From: Alkalihalobacillus deserti
GTDB lineage: Bacteria; Bacillota; Bacilli; Bacillales; Bacillaceae_D
Direction of reading: 5' to 3'
Length of the DNA stretch: 64,000 nt
NCBI RefSeq assembly: GCF_020734105.1
Contig: NZ_JAJAFR010000004.1
Location: 62,001-126,000, forward strand
The translations under genes and the position numbers were made by a program. The notes beneath the pieces were generated by a model. That model was given only the letters and a program-made list of their open reading frames with translations. It searched no databases and was not told the origin of the DNA. Positions within the stretch are counted from its first letter, which is position 1, and every line of letters begins with the position of its first letter. Shown here in pieces: positions 53,931 to 63,619 of the stretch.

Positions 53931-55118
53931 ATGGCAAGAATCATCGCAATTAATGCAGGTAGTTCATCATTAAAATTTCAATTATTAAATATGCCAGAGG
54001 AGACAGTAGTAACAAAAGGTCTTGTTGAGCGCATTGGCTTAGGAGATGGCGTATTTACGATTGAAGTTGACGGTGAAAAGAATAAAGAAATTTTAGATAT
54101 TCCTGATCACGCAGTTGCAGTGAAAACGTTATTTGAAAAGCTAACGGGACTTGGAATCATTCAATCGCTAGAAGAAATAGATGGAATTGGCCATCGTGTT
54201 GTTCATGGAGGAGAAAAATTTAGTGACTCTGTTCTAATTACAGATGAAGTATTAACAGGTATTGAAGAAGTTTCTGAGCTTGCCCCATTACATAACCCTG
54301 CGAACGTAGTAGGGATTAAAGCATTTAAAGAAGTTTTACCCAATGTTCCAGCTGTAGCGGTATTTGACACAGCGTTTCATCAAACGATGCCAGAGTCATC
54401 TTTTTTATACAGTTTGCCATATGAGTATTATGAGGATTTTGGTGTTCGCAAGTATGGTTTCCATGGTACTTCTCATAAATATGTTTCAGAGCGTGCTGCA
54501 GTATTATTAGGTCGCCCTCTTGAGCAATTGCGTTTGCTTTCTTGTCATCTAGGGAATGGGGCGAGCATTGCAGCAATTGAAGGCGGTAAATCAATTGATA
54601 CATCAATGGGCTTTACCCCTCTTGCAGGTGTAACAATGGGGACGCGTTCTGGTAATATTGATCCAGCGTTAATTCCTTATATTATGGAGAAGACTGGTCA
54701 AGATGCTTATGAAGTGCTCGATACGTTAAACAAGCGTAGCGGACTTTTAGGGGTATCTGGATTCTCTAGTGACCTTCGTGATATTGAAGGAGAAGCAGCC
54801 GCTGGAAACGAACGTGCCGAACTCGCTTTAGAAGTGTTCACTTCAAGAATTCATAAATATGTAGGTTCATACGCGGCACGTATGAGTGGAGTAGATGCAA
54901 TTATTTTCACGGCTGGAATTGGTGAGAATAGTGATGTTATTCGTGAACGTGTTTTAAAAGGACTTGAATTCATGGGCGTTTATTGGGATCCAGCTTTAAA
55001 TAAGGTTCGTGGAAAAGAAGCTTTTATTAACTATCCACATTCGCCGGTTAAAGTTTTAATCATACCGACCAACGAAGAAGTTATGATTGCGCGCGATACA
55101 GTGCGATTATCTGAATAA
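53931..55118 (+). CDS. ackA: Acetate kinase
   Basis: The enzyme makes ATP and acetate from acetyl phosphate in overflow metabolism. The 395-residue product starts [19 protein letters not shown], has [26 protein letters not shown] and [16 protein letters not shown], all signature parts of the ASKHA kinase fold. AAGGAG is 13 bases before the ATG, an unusually long gap. In B. subtilis ackA is activated by CcpA through a cre site; I see no convincing cre here. It complements acsA in acetate turnover. Confidence 0.97.
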   Translation: MARIIAINAGSSSLKFQLLNMPEETVVTKGLVERIGLGDGVFTIEVDGEKNKEILDIPDHAVAVKTLFEKLTGLGIIQSLEEIDGIGHRVVHGGEKFSDSVLITDEVLTGIEEVSELAPLHNPANVVGIKAFKEVLPNVPAVAVFDTAFHQTMPESSFLYSLPYEYYEDFGVRKYGFHGTSHKYVSERAAVLLGRPLEQLRLLSCHLGNGASIAAIEGGKSIDTSMGFTPLAGVTMGTRSGNIDPALIPYIMEKTGQDAYEVLDTLNKRSGLLGVSGFSSDLRDIEGEAAAGNERAELALEVFTSRIHKYVGSYAARMSGVDAIIFTAGIGENSDVIRERVLKGLEFMGVYWDPALNKVRGKEAFINYPHSPVKVLIIPTNEEVMIARDTVRLSE

Positions 55119-55132
55119 TAATAACCTCGAAC

Positions 55133-55167
55133 AAGCCCGCTATAAATCACTCATAGCGGGCTTTCAT
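55133..55167 (+). terminator. Terminator after ackA
   Basis: AAGCCCGCTAT and ATAGCGGGCTT pair perfectly and are followed by TTC. Confidence 0.75.
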
Positions 55168-55332
55168 AGGTATAATTTATACTTGCATCATTACTTTGAA
55201 ATATACAGGGAATGAAGGAGCGCTAAGGCTGTAGTTTCTCTTTCTTTACTTTTGTTTAAAGAGGGCGTTATCATAAGACTGAAAACTTTCTCTGTCGCAT
55301 AGAATGTAGACAAGCGAATGGGGGGATTGTTG

Positions 55333-56271
55333 GTGGTTCAATGGCAAGAGGGAGAGACGATAACAGATTTTTTTCTAATCAAAGAACGTGAAATTAAGCA
55401 AGCATCTAATGGTAGCGAATATGCAAATCTTACGATAGAGCGCAACTTACATGTTATGCTGGCGCGATTATGGGATATTACTATAGAACAAAAGCAACAA
55501 TTTTTACGAAAGTCGATTGTTAAAGTAGAGGGTACGGTCATAACCTATCGTGGACAGTTGCAATTAAATATAAATCGCATCCGTTTAGCTACAGAAGAAG
55601 ACGAAGTAAAAGTCTCAGAGTTAATTTCGAGAGAAGGAGTTCAAAGAGAAGCGCTTTGGCATGAGTTACGACTTATGATGGAAGAAGTACAATCAAAAAC
55701 GCTTAGATCTATTATAAAATCTCTTTTTAGCGAAAAGACTATTAGAGAGCGATTAACGACCATTCCAGCTTCTAAAAACTATCATCATACTTATTACGCA
55801 GGATTGCTTGATCATATCGTTCATGTGACAGGGTGTGCGTTACAATTGCTTCCGCTTTACCCTCACGTCAATAGAGATGTTGTTCTATCAACTTGTTTAT
55901 TACATGATCTAGGAAAGACAGAGCTATTTACAGAAGCTGTAGCCCCTGACTATACGACAGCTGGGGAATTCATAGGGCATATTACTCTCGGACTTGAACT
56001 CCTCAATGACGCTGCAAAAGAAGCAGGGATTCCAAGGAGTAATGTTGAATTATTGAGAGTAAAGCATTGTATAGCAAGTCAGTTTGGAAGTGTTAGCGAA
56101 GGGTTCGGAAGTACGGTATCACCCAAAACGGCAGAAGCAATCTTTTTCCACCATATTAAGCAGATGAATACGATGCTACATGCTTTGGAAATGGTTCAGG
56201 AACGTTCTAACGAAGACTGGACGTACTCGCCTATGTTTAAGAGGAAAATGTATACGAATAAAGAGGGATAA
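55333..56271 (+). CDS. YhaM-like 3'-5' exoribonuclease (OB fold plus HD domain)
   Basis: About 312 residues. The N-terminal third is an OB-fold nucleic-acid-binding domain (FFLIKEREIKQASNGSEYANL) and the rest an HD hydrolase: HHTYYAGLLDHIVHV, LLHDLGKTE, GHITLGLELLN and FFHHIKQMN. This is the plan of B. subtilis YhaM, a 3'-to-5' exonuclease, but likeness is only moderate, so it may be a paralog. The start is uncertain: GGGGGA at 55321-55326 favours GTG at 55333; the open frame begins with ATG at 55318. It ends TAATG in overlap with the EcsC-like gene. Confidence 0.78.
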   Translation: MVQWQEGETITDFFLIKEREIKQASNGSEYANLTIERNLHVMLARLWDITIEQKQQFLRKSIVKVEGTVITYRGQLQLNINRIRLATEEDEVKVSELISREGVQREALWHELRLMMEEVQSKTLRSIIKSLFSEKTIRERLTTIPASKNYHHTYYAGLLDHIVHVTGCALQLLPLYPHVNRDVVLSTCLLHDLGKTELFTEAVAPDYTTAGEFIGHITLGLELLNDAAKEAGIPRSNVELLRVKHCIASQFGSVSEGFGSTVSPKTAEAIFFHHIKQMNTMLHALEMVQERSNEDWTYSPMFKRKMYTNKEG

Positions 56272-57089
56272 TGATGAATCAAAGATGGAATGAAGTTAAG
56301 GAATGGGAAGAAACGTTTTTCACCTATGATGCTACAGATCTTACTGGTACTTATAACAAATGGAATGAACGATTATTTAATCAATTAGGAAATAAGCGTA
56401 AGCAAAAGTGGTTAGAAAAAATGGACTCATGCTTAATCCATTTGCATGCATGGCTACAACATAGCCGGTCTTATGAGGAAACGAAAAAAAGAGTCATTTC
56501 GCATGCACGTATGTTCGATCCTCATATGACAACAATTGAAGAGTTGCAAAATCTTCCACTTGAACAATTGGATTATTTAGCCGAACAGTTAATGGCTAAA
56601 CAACGGCTCTTTGCTTTAGGACAAGGAGGTTTAACAGGAATGGGAGGGGCATTCTTGTTACTAGCCGATTTACCTGCTCTTGCTGTTATTCAACTGCGAT
56701 CCTTACAGCAATTAGCCTTAGTGTACGGATATGATGTAAGACGACCAATTGAAATGGTCAATTTATTAAAGCTTTTCTATGTCGCAACAGCTCCTAAATC
56801 CTATCAATTAATAGAATGGGAGAAGTTAGTTCAAGAAGTGGAGCAACAAGACCACGATCATGTTTTTTATCAAGGTGACGACGCTATCTTTCAAGAATCT
56901 AGTTTAGCGCAATTAATGAATCAACTGGCAAAAAGCTTTGTCATTACGATGCTTAGAAAAAAGATGATTCAAGGAGTCCCGCTCGTAGGAATGGCGGTTG
57001 GTGCGGGAATGAACTACCGCTTCTCTCAACAAGTTATTGAAATTGGACAACGCTTTTATCAAAAAAGAAGGTTATTAGAAGACATGTAA
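56271..57089 (+). CDS. EcsC family protein
   Basis: A 272-residue protein of the EcsC family. The glycine- and leucine-rich central part (GLTGMGGAFLLLADLPALAV) and QLRSLQQLALVYGYD, with a late VPLVGMAVGAGMNYRFSQQV, are typical. EcsC is named after the third gene of the ecs transporter operon, but its own function is unknown. Hydrophobic patches suggest membrane contact. The ATG overlaps the stop of the YhaM-like gene by one base, so the two are translationally coupled. Confidence 0.8.
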   Translation: MMNQRWNEVKEWEETFFTYDATDLTGTYNKWNERLFNQLGNKRKQKWLEKMDSCLIHLHAWLQHSRSYEETKKRVISHARMFDPHMTTIEELQNLPLEQLDYLAEQLMAKQRLFALGQGGLTGMGGAFLLLADLPALAVIQLRSLQQLALVYGYDVRRPIEMVNLLKLFYVATAPKSYQLIEWEKLVQEVEQQDHDHVFYQGDDAIFQESSLAQLMNQLAKSFVITMLRKKMIQGVPLVGMAVGAGMNYRFSQQVIEIGQRFYQKRRLLEDM

Positions 57090-57098
57090 CCAAATAAG

Positions 57099-57132
57099 AG
57101 GCTGTTGGGAAATTTCTCCGACAGCCTTTTTG
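57099..57132 (+). terminator. Terminator after the EcsC-like gene
   Basis: AGGCTGT and ACAGCCT plus inner GG/CC pair and are followed by five T residues. Confidence 0.8.
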
Positions 57133-57195
57133 CAGTTTAAGCACATACTCTTCGATTGATTTAAGAAAAACAGGCAACAATACAAGCATGTAAAC

Positions 57196-57498
57196 TTATG
57201 TTGTCAAAGAAGGGGTTAAACGAAACCATATCCACAAGTCATTTATAGCTGATGCAAGCTCAGCCATTTCTAAATTTAATTCGCATGAACGCTCGAAATC
57301 CTCTTCTCGAGTTAACTGTTCATGAACCGTTTCAATTTCTTCTTCAATCTCTTTTATACGATCTGGAATGGTCCCTCTAATCGATTCCCATTTGGCTAAG
57401 ATCTGTTCTTGACTTTTTTCGTTTAATTCTTTCCAAGAACCATGCAAACTAGGAAGCGAAAGGCAGAGACGTGAATCATAAATAAACTCTACACTCAT
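57196..57498 (-). CDS. Small hypothetical protein with helical coiled-coil core
   Basis: A 100-residue acidic protein that I do not recognise. Residues 35-75 (RIKEIEEEIETVHEQLTREE) look like a helical hairpin or coiled coil, and the end is rich in aromatic residues (NDLWIWFRLTP). GAGGTG lies 7 bases before the ATG on the reverse strand, which supports a real gene. It is convergent with the EcsC-like gene and divergent from argG. Confidence 0.65.
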   Translation of the reverse strand: MSVEFIYDSRLCLSLPSLHGSWKELNEKSQEQILAKWESIRGTIPDRIKEIEEEIETVHEQLTREEDFERSCELNLEMAELASAINDLWIWFRLTPSLTT

Positions 57499-57577
57499 TT
57501 GTATTCACCTCATTTAGATCATAACGAATGTTCTAGAAAAATGGAATGAAAAACAACTAAAAAAAGAAAAAAATTAC

Positions 57578-57606
57578 TTGCCAAAACCAAGCACCCCTGT
57601 TAAAGT
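57578..57606 (+). promoter_or_regulatory. Sigma-A-type promoter of argGH
   Basis: TTGCCA at 57578 and TAAAGT at 57601 are 17 bases apart. The first arginine-box-like site begins three bases after the -10 box. Confidence 0.6.
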
Positions 57607-57608
57607 AA

Positions 57609-57720
57609 TGAATATTAATAAGAATTGTATTTGGTTTTATGCAAATTGGTGCGAGTAATCGAAGCACTCATTTTTTTGAATAAGGATGTATAAAAATAAT
57701 ATTTGTAGTATTAATATTCA
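57609..57720 (+). promoter_or_regulatory. Pair of arginine-box-like operators before argG
   Basis: TGAATATTAATA at 57609-57620 and TATTAATATTCA at 57709-57720 are exact inverted complements, and each fits half of the ArgR/AhrC box (TGAAT...ATTCA). One sits at the expected transcription start, the other just before the ribosome site. Two boxes about 100 bases apart could allow looping by an ArgR hexamer. Confidence 0.65.
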
Positions 57721-57736
57721 TTGGAGGTTATGAGAG

Positions 57737-58948
57737 ATGAGCAAAGAAAAAGTAGTATTAGCATATTCAGGTGGTTTAGATACTTCAGTCGCAATTAAAT
57801 GGTTAGCAGATAAAGGTTATGATGTTATTGCAGTCGGGTTGGATGTAGGAGAAGGTAAAGATTTAGACTTCGTTAAACAAAAAGCTTTAGATGTGGGTGC
57901 CATTGAATCACATTCGATTGACGCGAAAAAAGAGTTCGCTCTAGATTTTGTTTTACCTGCATTGCAAGCACATACAATGTATGAAGAAAAATATCCACTA
58001 GTTTCAGCACTTTCTCGTCCACTTATCTCAAAGAAGTTAGTGGAAATTGCTGAACAAACAGGAGCGAGCGCAGTAGCTCACGGATGTACGGGAAAAGGGA
58101 ACGATCAAGTACGTTTTGAAGTGTCAATTCAAGCGTTAAATCCTAATTTGAAAGTGTTGGCTCCAGTTCGTGAGTGGGGCTGGTCACGTGATGAAGAGAT
58201 TGCTTACGCAGAAGCTAATAATATTCCAATTCCAATAGATTTGGATAATCCGTATTCAGTTGATCAAAACTTATGGGGACGTGCAAACGAGTGTGGAATT
58301 CTTGAAGATCCATGGGCAACTCCGCCAGAAGGTGCTTATGAGTTAACTGCATCGATTGAGAACACGCCAGATCAAGCTGAGTATGTGGAAATTGGGTTTG
58401 AGCAAGGAGTTCCGGTTACATTAAACGGTAAGTCTTATCAACTAGATCAATTGATCCTTGAATTAAATCAAATTGCTGGTAAACATGGCGTTGGTCGTAT
58501 TGACCATGTAGAAAATCGTCTTGTTGGAATTAAGTCTCGTGAAGTGTATGAGTGTCCAGGTGCGATGACGTTAATTAAAGCACATAAAGAACTTGAAGAT
58601 ATTACTTTGACAAAAGAAGTAGCTCATTTTAAACCAGTTATTTCAAAGAAACTATCTGAAGTGATTTACGACGGGTTATGGTTCTCACCTATTACAAAAG
58701 CGTTACAAGCGTTCTTAACAGAAACGCAAAAAACAGTAACGGGAGTCGTTCGTGTGAAATTATTCAAAGGTCACGCGATCGTTGAGGGACGTAAATCACC
58801 GTATTCACTTTATAATGAGAAACTTGCGACGTATTCAACAGATGATGAATTTGATCACAGTGCAGCAGTTGGTTTTATCTCTCTATGGGGATTATCAACA
58901 AAAGTCAACAGCATGGTGAACAAAGAGAAGAAGGAGGTCACTCAATAG
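57737..58948 (+). CDS. argG: Argininosuccinate synthase
   Basis: The enzyme joins citrulline and aspartate with ATP in arginine synthesis. The 403-residue product starts with the PP-loop [18 protein letters not shown] and has [15 protein letters not shown] and [16 protein letters not shown], all family signatures. TTGGAGG precedes the ATG. Its stop codon shares one base with the argH start. It is headed by a promoter with ArgR-like sites, so arginine should repress it. Confidence 0.97.
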   Translation: MSKEKVVLAYSGGLDTSVAIKWLADKGYDVIAVGLDVGEGKDLDFVKQKALDVGAIESHSIDAKKEFALDFVLPALQAHTMYEEKYPLVSALSRPLISKKLVEIAEQTGASAVAHGCTGKGNDQVRFEVSIQALNPNLKVLAPVREWGWSRDEEIAYAEANNIPIPIDLDNPYSVDQNLWGRANECGILEDPWATPPEGAYELTASIENTPDQAEYVEIGFEQGVPVTLNGKSYQLDQLILELNQIAGKHGVGRIDHVENRLVGIKSREVYECPGAMTLIKAHKELEDITLTKEVAHFKPVISKKLSEVIYDGLWFSPITKALQAFLTETQKTVTGVVRVKLFKGHAIVEGRKSPYSLYNEKLATYSTDDEFDHSAAVGFISLWGLSTKVNSMVNKEKKEVTQ

Positions 58949-60336
58949 TGTCTAAGCTTTGGGGGGGACGTTTTACAAAGACAGCTGAGGAGTGGGTCGA
59001 TGCATTCGGTGCATCGATCGGCTTTGATCAGGCGCTTGTCGATGAAGACATAGAGGGAAGTCTTGCACATGTTACGATGCTTGGCAAGTGTGGCATTCTT
59101 CCAGCAGAAGAGGTTGAGCAAATTAAATCAGGCTTGAATATTCTTCGTGAGAAAGCGAAAAAAGGAGAGCTTGAGTTCTCTGTTTCAGAAGAAGATATTC
59201 ATTTAAATCTTGAGAAAATGCTCATCGATGAAATTGGACCAGTAGGTGGAAAGTTACACACAGGGCGCAGTCGTAATGACCAAGTTGCAACGGATATGCA
59301 TCTTTATTTACGCAATAATACGAAAGAAATTATGTCTGCAGTGAAAAAGCTACAAGAGGCATTGTATAATCAAGCAACGAATCATGTAGAAACGTTAATT
59401 CCTGGCTATACTCATCTTCAGCGTGCACAGCCTGTTTCATTTGCCCATCATTTGCTTGCTTATTTCTGGATGTTAGAGCGTGATTTTGGTCGATATGAAG
59501 ATAGCTTAAAGCGTTTAAATATTTCTCCTCTAGGAGCTGGAGCGTTAGCTGGTACAACTTTTCCAATTGACCGCGCTTATGCAGCTGAGCTATTAGGGTT
59601 TGATGATATTTATAACAATAGTCTTGATGCTGTTAGCGATCGCGACTTCATTGTTGAATTTTTAAGTGCGTCTTCTATTTTAATGATGCATCTTTCTCGC
59701 CTATGCGAAGAACTGATTCTTTGGTCTACACAAGAATTTCAATTTATTGAAATGGATGATACATTTGCAACAGGTAGCAGCATTATGCCGCAAAAAAAGA
59801 ATCCGGATATGGCGGAGTTAATTCGTGGTAAAACAGGTCGTGTCTACGGCAACCTTTTCTCCCTTTTAACAACATTGAAAGGCTTACCTTTAGCGTACAA
59901 CAAAGATATGCAAGAGGATAAGGAAGGGATGTTTGACACTGTTGAAACCGTAAAAGGTTCTTTAAATATTTTTGCTGGTATGATTGAGACGATGACAGTC
60001 AATACTGATACGATGGAAAAAGCCGTACACCAAGACTTCTCAAATGCGACAGAGCTTGCTGACTATTTAGCAACAAAAGGAATGCCTTTCCGTCAGGCTC
60101 ATGAAGTAGTTGGAAAGCTAGTACTCGTTGCCATTCAAAAAGGTGTTTTTTTACTTGACTTACCTTTCTCTGACTATAAAGAAGCTAGTGAGTTATTTGA
60201 AGAGAATATTTACGATGTCTTACATCCGAAGACGGTTGTCGCTCGCCGAAATAGTGCTGGGGGAACAGGATTCGATCAAGTAAAAATCGCTTTAGATAAA
60301 GCCGAGAAATGCTTGGTTGTTTCAAGTGAAGCTTAA
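58948..60336 (+). CDS. argH: Argininosuccinate lyase
   Basis: The enzyme splits argininosuccinate to arginine and fumarate, the last step of the pathway. The 462-residue product begins [20 protein letters not shown] and holds the superfamily signature [22 protein letters not shown] at 58948 is chosen because GAAGGAGG lies 10 or so bases upstream and the start fits the family; a longer frame through the argG end is a by-product. It is translationally coupled to argG. Confidence 0.97.
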   Translation: MSKLWGGRFTKTAEEWVDAFGASIGFDQALVDEDIEGSLAHVTMLGKCGILPAEEVEQIKSGLNILREKAKKGELEFSVSEEDIHLNLEKMLIDEIGPVGGKLHTGRSRNDQVATDMHLYLRNNTKEIMSAVKKLQEALYNQATNHVETLIPGYTHLQRAQPVSFAHHLLAYFWMLERDFGRYEDSLKRLNISPLGAGALAGTTFPIDRAYAAELLGFDDIYNNSLDAVSDRDFIVEFLSASSILMMHLSRLCEELILWSTQEFQFIEMDDTFATGSSIMPQKKNPDMAELIRGKTGRVYGNLFSLLTTLKGLPLAYNKDMQEDKEGMFDTVETVKGSLNIFAGMIETMTVNTDTMEKAVHQDFSNATELADYLATKGMPFRQAHEVVGKLVLVAIQKGVFLLDLPFSDYKEASELFEENIYDVLHPKTVVARRNSAGGTGFDQVKIALDKAEKCLVVSSEA

Positions 60337-60416
60337 TTTATTCTCCACATAATACATTTGTTTGTGCCAATACTAACTAAGTAAATAATTTTCTTAGAAG
60401 GGGAGGCACGCCTTTG

Positions 60417-60569
60417 ATGAAAGAACATAAGTTATCGAATGCAACGTATGATGCGGATGGTGAAATGACGGTACATCAACAAGTGATGGATTCCTATAAT
60501 CATGGTACACATGATGAACAGAGACATCAGGATGAAATGGATCATCAATACGAGAAAACGAAATATTAA
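60417..60569 (+). CDS. Small 50-residue His/Asp-rich protein
   Basis: An open frame starting ATG at 60417, behind GGGGAGG, codes for MKEHKLSNATYDADGEMTVH followed by a hydrophilic remainder rich in His, Asp, Gln and Tyr and ending YEKTKY. A good ribosome site, even codon use and a terminator directly after the stop support a real gene. In B. subtilis a small gene (ytzD) also lies beside argH, but I cannot confirm that they are related. No function can be given. Confidence 0.6.
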   Translation: MKEHKLSNATYDADGEMTVHQQVMDSYNHGTHDEQRHQDEMDHQYEKTKY

Positions 60570-60573
60570 AAAC

Positions 60574-60650
60574 AGAGATTGACTTTATAAGTGATATAGT
60601 GGCTTTAATCAGCAGCTTAGATCATTTTTAAGTCAGTCTCTTTTTTTTAC
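60574..60650 (+). terminator. Terminator after the 50-residue gene
   Basis: AGAGATTGACTT and AAGTCAGTCTCT pair across a long loop and are followed by eight T residues. Confidence 0.7.
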
Positions 60651-60799
60651 TATCAGATAAAAACATAGTATGATCTAATAAGAATGTATAAAGGGAATGT
60701 TTTCCTCTTTACGAATACAGGCAAAGCATTAAGTATAGCTTCTGCCTCAGCTTTTTTGAACACGCTTTTAAAGAAAGAATAGGGTTAGGAGGGGAATTC

Positions 60800-61558
60800 A
60801 TGCGTCATGCCTTCATTACAGCGGGAACAAAGGGACTGGGACTTCAAGTAACGGAAGCACTTCTAGTAAATGGATACTCTGTTACAGTTACCTTTAGAAG
60901 TGATGAAGAAGCTGTGAAAAAATTGCAACAAAGATGGAACCAATATAAGCAGCATCTTCAATTTGTTCAAGCTGATGTGACAAAGCAGGAGGAAATTAAC
61001 CGGGCAGTCGATGTTGCTTTTAATCGTTTCAATCGAATTGACCTACTCATTAATAATGCCGGACCATATGTGTTCGAGCGAAAAAAATTAGTCGATTATG
61101 AAAATGATGAATGGCACAATATGATTGAAGGAAATTTAACCGCTGTCTATCAGCTATTAAAAAAAGTGGTCCCGATTATGAGGAAGCAACATTTCGGTCG
61201 GGTTATTACATATGGATTCCAAGGAGCTAATAGCGCACCTGGGTGGATATATCGCTCTGCATATGCAGCAGCAAAAGTGGGTCTTGTGTCTTTAATGAAG
61301 ACAGTATCTATAGAAGAAGCTGAATATGGGATTACAGCAAACATGGTGTGTCCGGGGAATATTCTTGGCGAGATGAAGGAAGCGACGATCGAGGAAGCAA
61401 GGCTAAATCTGGACAGTGAAACTCCAATTGGTCGATCCGGCACAGGCGAAGACATTGCTAGGGCTATTCTTTTTTTATGTGAAGAAAATGCCGACATGGT
61501 GACAGGCACCGTATTAGAAGTAACTGGTGGAGTCGATGTCATTCATCGGTATCGTTAA
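60800..61558 (+). CDS. ytkK: Short-chain dehydrogenase/reductase YtkK
   Basis: A 252-residue SDR-fold protein. The cofactor motif is TAGTKGLGLQ (TAG in place of TG), followed by NNAG and the active-site YAAAK. The serine normally about 13 residues before the tyrosine is replaced (VITYGFQGANSAPG), so the usual catalytic triad is incomplete. The end MVTGTVLEVTGGVDV is typical. It may bind NAD(P) without classical activity. TAGGAGG precedes the ATG. Position near argH and ytkL agrees with B. subtilis. Confidence 0.82.
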   Translation: MRHAFITAGTKGLGLQVTEALLVNGYSVTVTFRSDEEAVKKLQQRWNQYKQHLQFVQADVTKQEEINRAVDVAFNRFNRIDLLINNAGPYVFERKKLVDYENDEWHNMIEGNLTAVYQLLKKVVPIMRKQHFGRVITYGFQGANSAPGWIYRSAYAAAKVGLVSLMKTVSIEEAEYGITANMVCPGNILGEMKEATIEEARLNLDSETPIGRSGTGEDIARAILFLCEENADMVTGTVLEVTGGVDVIHRYR

Positions 61559-61686
61559 AGATATGTAGGTTGCTATGAGGAGTCAACCGATCATAAGTGC
61601 AATATGCGATCTATCCTTACGTATTAAGAATAAAATTAATGAATAATATACCAATTTATGTGCATGTTAAAAATGAGGTGATGTAC

Positions 61687-62067
61687 ATGAAGAAGAAGTG
61701 GTGTATGCTTCCAATCATTTTGTCCTTACTGTTGATAGTGCTAGTTAGCCCGGTAAGTGCATCTGGGACAGAGCTTATGACCCTTTTCTCTATCCGTATT
61801 ACGGTTGTCGAAAATGGGGTTGAGTATGAGTGGGAATATGATAGTCCAAGTCAATATGAATACGAACAAGGGGAACGTGTGATTAAAGGGGACGAAGCAA
61901 AAGAAAAAATGGAGAACATTCTTCGGGTACTAAATTTGGATGAGCAAGAAGATGTCAATCATTATGTCCAAAGATTGAAGGAATCACAATTCCCAGAACT
62001 AGATCGTATCGACATTCGCTTTATGAATGGAGAAGGAAAGTTATATACATGGGTTTGGGAATCGTAA
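61687..62067 (+). CDS. Putative secreted protein of unknown function
   Basis: A 126-residue protein with a classical signal peptide (MKKKWCMLPIILSLLLIVLV, then SPVSASG as likely cleavage region). The mature part, about 100 residues, is acidic with many aromatic residues (VENGVEYEWEYDSPSQYEYE) and no family I recognise. ATG at 61687 is chosen as GAGGTGAT lies just upstream; an in-frame ATG six bases earlier overlaps that site. It follows ytkK by about 130 bases. Confidence 0.65.
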   Translation: MKKKWCMLPIILSLLLIVLVSPVSASGTELMTLFSIRITVVENGVEYEWEYDSPSQYEYEQGERVIKGDEAKEKMENILRVLNLDEQEDVNHYVQRLKESQFPELDRIDIRFMNGEGKLYTWVWES

Positions 62068-62183
62068 GTTCAGCGATCTTACGAGGATTGAATTGTCGGT
62101 GGGTTGGATTCATGCTAATTCAGAATAGATACTAGTGATCTCATTGTTTCTACTATGATTAGAATCTTACTATAGGTTTGGTT

Positions 62184-62218
62184 AGACGCATGATGGACAC
62201 GGTCTAATGCGTCTTTTT
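62184..62218 (+). terminator. Terminator after the secreted-protein gene
   Basis: AGACGCAT and ATGCGTCT pair and are followed by a T run. Confidence 0.8.
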
Positions 62219-62361
62219 CTTTGTTTGCATGCTATGATAACTCTTTAAGTAGGTCGTTTATTAGAATAGGTGATCACAATAAGACCACCTTTGTTCAAAG
62301 ATTAAAGTTTTGAAAAATTTGGACTAATACATATAAAATCCTTGGATTGTCTATGACAGAA

Positions 62362-63464
62362 TCATTCTTTGATGATTTGCAATTCCTTTGGATAGTTTGT
62401 TAAGCATTCATACCCTGAATTTGTAATAAGTACATCATCTTCAATTCGAACACCACCGATTTTAGGTATATAGATTCCAGGTTCGATCGTAAATGTCATT
62501 CCGACTTTTAAACGATCGGAATTCAATTCATTAAGTGATGGAAGTTCGTGAACTTCAGCTCCAAGGCCATGACCGATCCGATGTGGAAAAAAGTCCCCAT
62601 AGCCGGCTGTTGTAATAATCGATCTTGCCTTACGATCTAAGTCTCCTAAAATAGTACCTTCTTGGCAGATGCTCAATGTTTCTTCTTGCGCTTTTAAAAC
62701 TGTTGAATAAATTCTTTGTTGTTCTTCGCTTGGCTGGCCAAATAGAACCGTTCTTGTAATATCAGAACAATAGCCATCTAGAACGACTCCTAGATCAAAC
62801 AAAACAAAATCTCCTATTTCAATCTTTTTCATGTTTGGCTTACCATGAGGGTTGGCTGATTGTTTCCCGCTTAGTACTAAAGTACCGAAGGACATTTCGA
62901 CAATTCCTTTTCTCTTTAATTCATACTCAATTAATGCTAAAACGTCGATTTCTGATCGTTTACATTGCAAGGCATGAATACCGACCTCTATTCCAAAATC
63001 AGCTAGTTTAGCTGCTTCACGGAGGATGGAAATTTCCTCATCGCTTTTAATCAGTCTAAGTTCCATGAGAGCTTGGTCACAATTAATAAAGCTAAGCGTT
63101 GGTGAAAGCTGTTGTAATTGCTCGTACCTAGCTACAGAAAGGCCTTCCTTTTCTATTGCTATATTGCTACCTCTGAAAGCAAAAGAAGCCAGGCATTGAG
63201 TAATTATGTCCCAGGGGTTCTCGTGATCGCTATAACTGATAATTGGAAACTCCCAACCTACTTGTTGTACAAACGATTTTTCCATATTAGGACAAACTAA
63301 AAATGGCTCATTTTCTTGGAAAACAAAAATCGCTATTAATCGCTCATGAGGTTCACAACGAAACCCTGTTAGATAAAACAAATTAGCTTTGCCTTGGATA
63401 AAGCCAAAAGCTACATCGTTTTCTTTCAACCAATGTTTATAAGACTGTAATCGTTGTCGTACAT
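62362..63464 (-). CDS. M24 family Xaa-Pro peptidase, possibly frameshifted at its start
   Basis: A metallopeptidase of the Xaa-Pro dipeptidase type. The N-terminal creatinase-like domain (ANLFYLTGFRCEPHERL) precedes the pita-bread domain with metal ligands in FDLGVVLDGYCSDITRTV, HRIGHGLGAEVHELPSLN, FTIEPGIYIPKIGGVRIEDD. The uninterrupted frame starts with TTG at 63429 (355 residues) without a ribosome site. The frame upstream still matches the family (RQRLQSYKHWLKEN) but has no start codon, while an ATG at 63464 behind GAAGGAAG is one base out of frame. A one-base deletion right after the start, or an assembly error, would explain this. Confidence 0.8.
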
Positions 63465-63619
63465 AATGAACACTTCCTTCAATCTTTTGATTATTCTTAA
63501 TTTACCATCATATGATAGAATAAGAAAGAGTAGGAGAAGAGGAGATGAATACCTTTTTCACCGAAAATGATTAAATGATATGGGAGAAGGGAAATAATTT
63601 TATTAAGGAGTCGATACTA

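Noticed and set aside
60700..60775. Further repeat copy before ytkK
   Set aside because: GCTTTTTTGAACACGC recalls hairpin A, but neither arms nor the conserved 20-base block are present.
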